From NCBI RefSeq assembly GCF_007830125.1, contig NZ_VLLG01000005.1:248001-312000 (forward strand): 64,000 bases of DNA. Reading direction: 5' to 3'. Source of the DNA: Chitinophaga japonensis (GTDB lineage Bacteria; Bacteroidota; Bacteroidia; Chitinophagales; Chitinophagaceae). Positions 61,756 through 64,000 of this stretch are shown piece by piece (position 1 is the stretch's first letter; each line of letters opens with the position of its first letter). The position numbers and the translations under genes are program-made. A model generated the notes under the pieces. It did not search any database. It saw nothing but the letters and a program-made list of their open reading frames with translations, and was not told where the DNA came from.

Positions 61756-62460
61756 TTACTTCTTCAGCAGCCGGTTCTTCAATATCTTTTCCATCACGGC
61801 GTCTTTCATGCTCCGGGATACCGGCACCTGGTGCTTGCCCAGCTCTATGATATTGCCTTCAATACCGGTGATGCGTGCAGCATTTACCACAAAGGACTTA
61901 TGCGTTTGAATAAAGCCAGGCGCGGTAATGGTCTCTATCACTGATTTCAGGGTGGCATGGGTCACATAGCGGGTTTGCACGGTGTGGATGCTTACGTAGT
62001 TCTCCATCGCCTCTATATACACAATGTCTTCCAGGGAGATCCTGACGAGCTTTTCGCCGGCCTTGATAAAAAGATGATCGGCATTCTCCTGCTGCGGGGA
62101 TGAGCGGAACAGGTCATGCGCCCGGTTCACGGCTTTCAGGAAGCGCTCAAAGGAAACAGGCTTCAGCAGATAGTCCACTGCTTCCAGCTCAAAGCCTTTC
62201 AGCGCATACTGTTCATACGCCGTGGTAAAGATCACTTTGGGCGGCTGCGGCAGGCTTTGCAGCAGCTCCAGCCCGTTGATGTACGGCATTTCTATATCCA
62301 GGAACAGCAGGTCCACCGCCTGCTCGCGCAGCAGGTTGTTCAACGCTACGGCATCTTCGCAAACGCCCACCAGCTCCAGGAAGCTCACTTTCTCCACGTA
62401 GCCCTTTATGCCCTTGCGGGCCATTGGTTCATCGTCCGTTATGACACATTTTATTTTCAT
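61756..62460 (-). CDS. LytTR family response regulator
   Basis: 234 residues. Receiver (1-118) with TDDEP, phosphoacceptor Asp in LLFLDIEMPYINGLEL (near 55), TTAYEQYALKGFELEAVDYLLKP. LytTR DNA-binding domain (135-230) with DIVYIEAMENYVSIHT and FIQTHKSFVVNAARITGIEGN. Partner of the kinase encoded directly upstream on the same strand (43-bp gap). Targets unknown; LytTR regulators often act on neighbouring genes or surface functions. Confidence 0.92.
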   Translation of the reverse strand: MKIKCVITDDEPMARKGIKGYVEKVSFLELVGVCEDAVALNNLLREQAVDLLFLDIEMPYINGLELLQSLPQPPKVIFTTAYEQYALKGFELEAVDYLLKPVSFERFLKAVNRAHDLFRSSPQQENADHLFIKAGEKLVRISLEDIVYIEAMENYVSIHTVQTRYVTHATLKSVIETITAPGFIQTHKSFVVNAARITGIEGNIIELGKHQVPVSRSMKDAVMEKILKNRLLKK

Positions 62461-62503
62461 CTGCTAATATTTGCCCGGTTTCACACTTCATTTTCCCGGC
62501 GGC

Positions 62504-63544
62504 TTACTTCTTATCTCCTACTTCCTCAATGACCAGGTCCGCCAGGAAGCTTTGCCCCTTGTCCTGTATGGTGAGGGTATGCTTTCCCGGGTAGAGCAGC
62601 GCCAGTCGCCTTTTCAGGTGCTCCAGCCCTATGCCGCCGGCTTTCCTTTGCACGGTAATGTCCGGCTTGGCATTGCTCACATGAAAATGCAGGCGGTCCT
62701 GCTCCAGCCTTGCTTCGATCCTGATCCAGTACCGGCCGCCGGCGTACTTGAAAGCATTTTCCACCAGGGGCAGCAGCAGCAGCGGGTACAACTGCTGACC
62801 GTCCAGCGCATCATCAAAACGCACGTCGAGGGAAAGGTGCTCATTCATCCGGCTTTTCTGCAACCGGATATACGATTGCAGGTATTGCAGCTCCTGCCGG
62901 ACGGTAACGGTTTGCTGCTGGTCATATAACTGGTAGCGCAGCAGCTCGGACAGCTCTTCGATGGTTTGCTTGGCCCGGCCTACGTCCTCATCCATCTGGA
63001 AATATACTGTATTCAATGCATTGAACAGGAAATGCGGGTGGTACTGCGCCTTGAGAAAACGCAGCTCCGCCTGCAACTGGTCATTACTGATCTTCTCGAT
63101 CTGGAGCTGCTGCTCATAGCTTTTGCGGGTAGCGGCATTGCCCCTGGCAAAAGCGTAGTATAACAGCCAGTACAACAGGGGGATCAGGTAAATGTTCACC
63201 ACATCGTACCATTGTAATCCATCGTCTGTTAGAGCTGCTACCGGCATTATGATAGCGGTGCATACCAGCTCTATCCACAGCGCCACCCCGGCAAATTCCT
63301 TTACCAGCGCACGGTTGCTGATAGGCGGTTTGTACCGCTGCTGGTTCTTTTCCAGGAGCCGCAGCAGCACGGCCTCCATCACATAGCAGGCCAGGATGGA
63401 CATGCAGATCTCGGCGGCATTAACCTGCCAGGGCCGCAGCCAGAAGCGGGTATCCGAGATGATATCATTCACCAGGCGGATACTGGTGTAGATGATCAAC
63501 CCGTACACGACCGGGAATATAATGCGCCACCGTAAATTTTGCAT
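62504..63544 (-). CDS. LytS/YehU-type sensor histidine kinase
   Basis: 346 residues. Four predicted N-terminal membrane helices (about 8-28, 40-60, 80-100, 118-136), then the His_kinase domain with the phosphoacceptor in AQYHPHFLFNALNTVYF (near 175), LLPLVENAFKYA (N box) and GGIGLEHLKRRLALLYPG (G box). It forms a two-component pair with the LytTR regulator downstream. No separate sensor domain; the signal is probably detected by the membrane part. Confidence 0.92.
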   Translation of the reverse strand: MQNLRWRIIFPVVYGLIIYTSIRLVNDIISDTRFWLRPWQVNAAEICMSILACYVMEAVLLRLLEKNQQRYKPPISNRALVKEFAGVALWIELVCTAIIMPVAALTDDGLQWYDVVNIYLIPLLYWLLYYAFARGNAATRKSYEQQLQIEKISNDQLQAELRFLKAQYHPHFLFNALNTVYFQMDEDVGRAKQTIEELSELLRYQLYDQQQTVTVRQELQYLQSYIRLQKSRMNEHLSLDVRFDDALDGQQLYPLLLLPLVENAFKYAGGRYWIRIEARLEQDRLHFHVSNAKPDITVQRKAGGIGLEHLKRRLALLYPGKHTLTIQDKGQSFLADLVIEEVGDKK

Positions 63545-63717
63545 GTGATCAAGTTAAGTAAAAATCGGCGATCCCCTCCCCTGTTTTGACCATCGGCGGT
63601 TTTCCGGTGACACAATGCAACGGCTACCGCCATATCAATGTCCGGTTTTGCGTTGCGTGCAAAAAAAATGTATATTGAATATTGATAACCCATATTCCAC
63701 ACTCAAAATCCATTAAG

Positions 63718-63921
63718 ATGAAGAAAACCCTTCTGTTCCTGGCATTTGTAGCTGTAGCAACGCTTAGCCAGGTACCCACCGCAAGTTCCATCGGCTGCGC
63801 AGGCCCGCATCCTTTCAAGAACGGAAAATGCAAGACCGAGATCGTTGGCGGAACGTATTATTCCTACTGTGGCTCCGTACTGGCCGGTGAAACGCCTAAC
63901 TGTGCCATTTATGTGGAATAG
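63718..63921 (+). CDS. small secreted cysteine-containing peptide
   Basis: 67 residues from the ATG at 63718, with AAG rich codons after the start. Signal peptide MKKTLLFLAFVAVATLSQVPTASS (about 1-24), mature part of about 43 residues with four Cys (IGCAGPHPFKNGKCKTEIVGG, SYCGS, NCAIY). The Cys spacing would allow two disulfides. It has the style of NVEALA-type small exported proteins of Bacteroidota but not the motif itself. Function unknown; divergent from the kinase gene across 173 bp and followed by its own terminator. Confidence 0.75.
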   Translation: MKKTLLFLAFVAVATLSQVPTASSIGCAGPHPFKNGKCKTEIVGGTYYSYCGSVLAGETPNCAIYVE

Positions 63922-63935
63922 GCTGCTTCACTGGC

Positions 63936-63964
63936 GGGCTACCTGTGTGGTAGCCCCCTTTCTA
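63936..63964 (+). terminator. rho-independent terminator of the small secreted peptide gene
   Basis: Stem GGGCTACC / GGTAGCCC with a 5-base loop (63936-63956), then CCTTTCTATTATTT. It starts 14 bp after the stop codon. Confidence 0.8.
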
Positions 63965-64000
63965 TTATTTATCGTATATGCCGGTACAACGGGCTGCGCC

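Noticed and set aside
1-64000. tRNA, rRNA, riboswitch, insertion sequence or phage genes
   Set aside because: I looked in the intergenic spaces and saw no cloverleaf, conserved aptamer, transposase or integrase; short structured RNAs could be missed by eye.

Overview
The window looks like Bacteroidota, most likely family Chitinophagaceae (a Chitinophaga-like soil bacterium). The signs are a SusC/SusD pair with a DUF3823 lipoprotein, a type IX secretion sorting signal with its YPNPF motif, a GSCFA protein, Bacteroidota-type -7 boxes (TAnnTTTG) at several starts, LytTR and NarL two-component systems, and a class I lanthipeptide cluster of the kind known from Chitinophaga. The DNA is fairly GC-rich, so many long antisense reading frames are shadows. 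I saw no tRNA, rRNA, CRISPR array, transposase or phage gene.

Layout. (1) 1-8058, minus strand: a giant secreted surface protein (at least 2686 residues, C-terminus cut by the window edge) made of Ig-like repeats, four jelly-roll-like modules and about 15 near-identical 75-residue repeats. (2) 8574-18248: housekeeping genes, namely tRNA hydroxylase MiaE, a patatin-BamA protein, an MFS carrier, GSCFA, an HMG-CoA-lyase-like enzyme, RlmB, Nudix, GNAT, DinB and a DMT exporter. (3) 18235-26128: a PLP decarboxylase, an alkylation-repair operon (ArsR-Ada fusion, alkA, ogt), an AhpD-like protein, and two MocR regulators with a shared operator-like motif. (4) 26302-33087: a complete YbhGFSR-type ABC exporter with TolC and its TetR regulator; matching palindromes precede both transcription units. 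(5) 33088-34633: a relic of a VOC gene, a short-chain dehydrogenase and an ArsR regulator with a perfect 26-bp palindrome.

(6) 34939-51997 is the most distinctive part. A lipoprotein, a multi-pass membrane protein and a sensor kinase/NarL regulator pair come first. A plus-strand run of small Cys/His protein, ABC ATPase, two ABC permeases, TonB-dependent receptor and a 63-residue lanthipeptide precursor follows. It meets a minus-strand operon of C39-peptidase ABC exporter, split LanB (glutamylation and elimination subunits) and LanC-like cyclase head to head at a shared hairpin terminator. The precursor leader resembles the pinensin family. The LanC-like protein has lost two of the three canonical zinc ligands and carries an extra C-terminal region of about 225 residues.

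(7) 52125-64000: periplasmic trehalase, a PLP aminotransferase, a SusC/SusD/DUF3823 uptake locus, a methyltransferase, a LytTR/LytS-type two-component system and a small cysteine-containing secreted peptide.

Across the window, six convergent gene pairs overlap or almost touch at their 3' ends. Three intergenic AT-rich inverted repeats share a core and look like one dispersed element family; two further inverted repeats of other sequence are also present.
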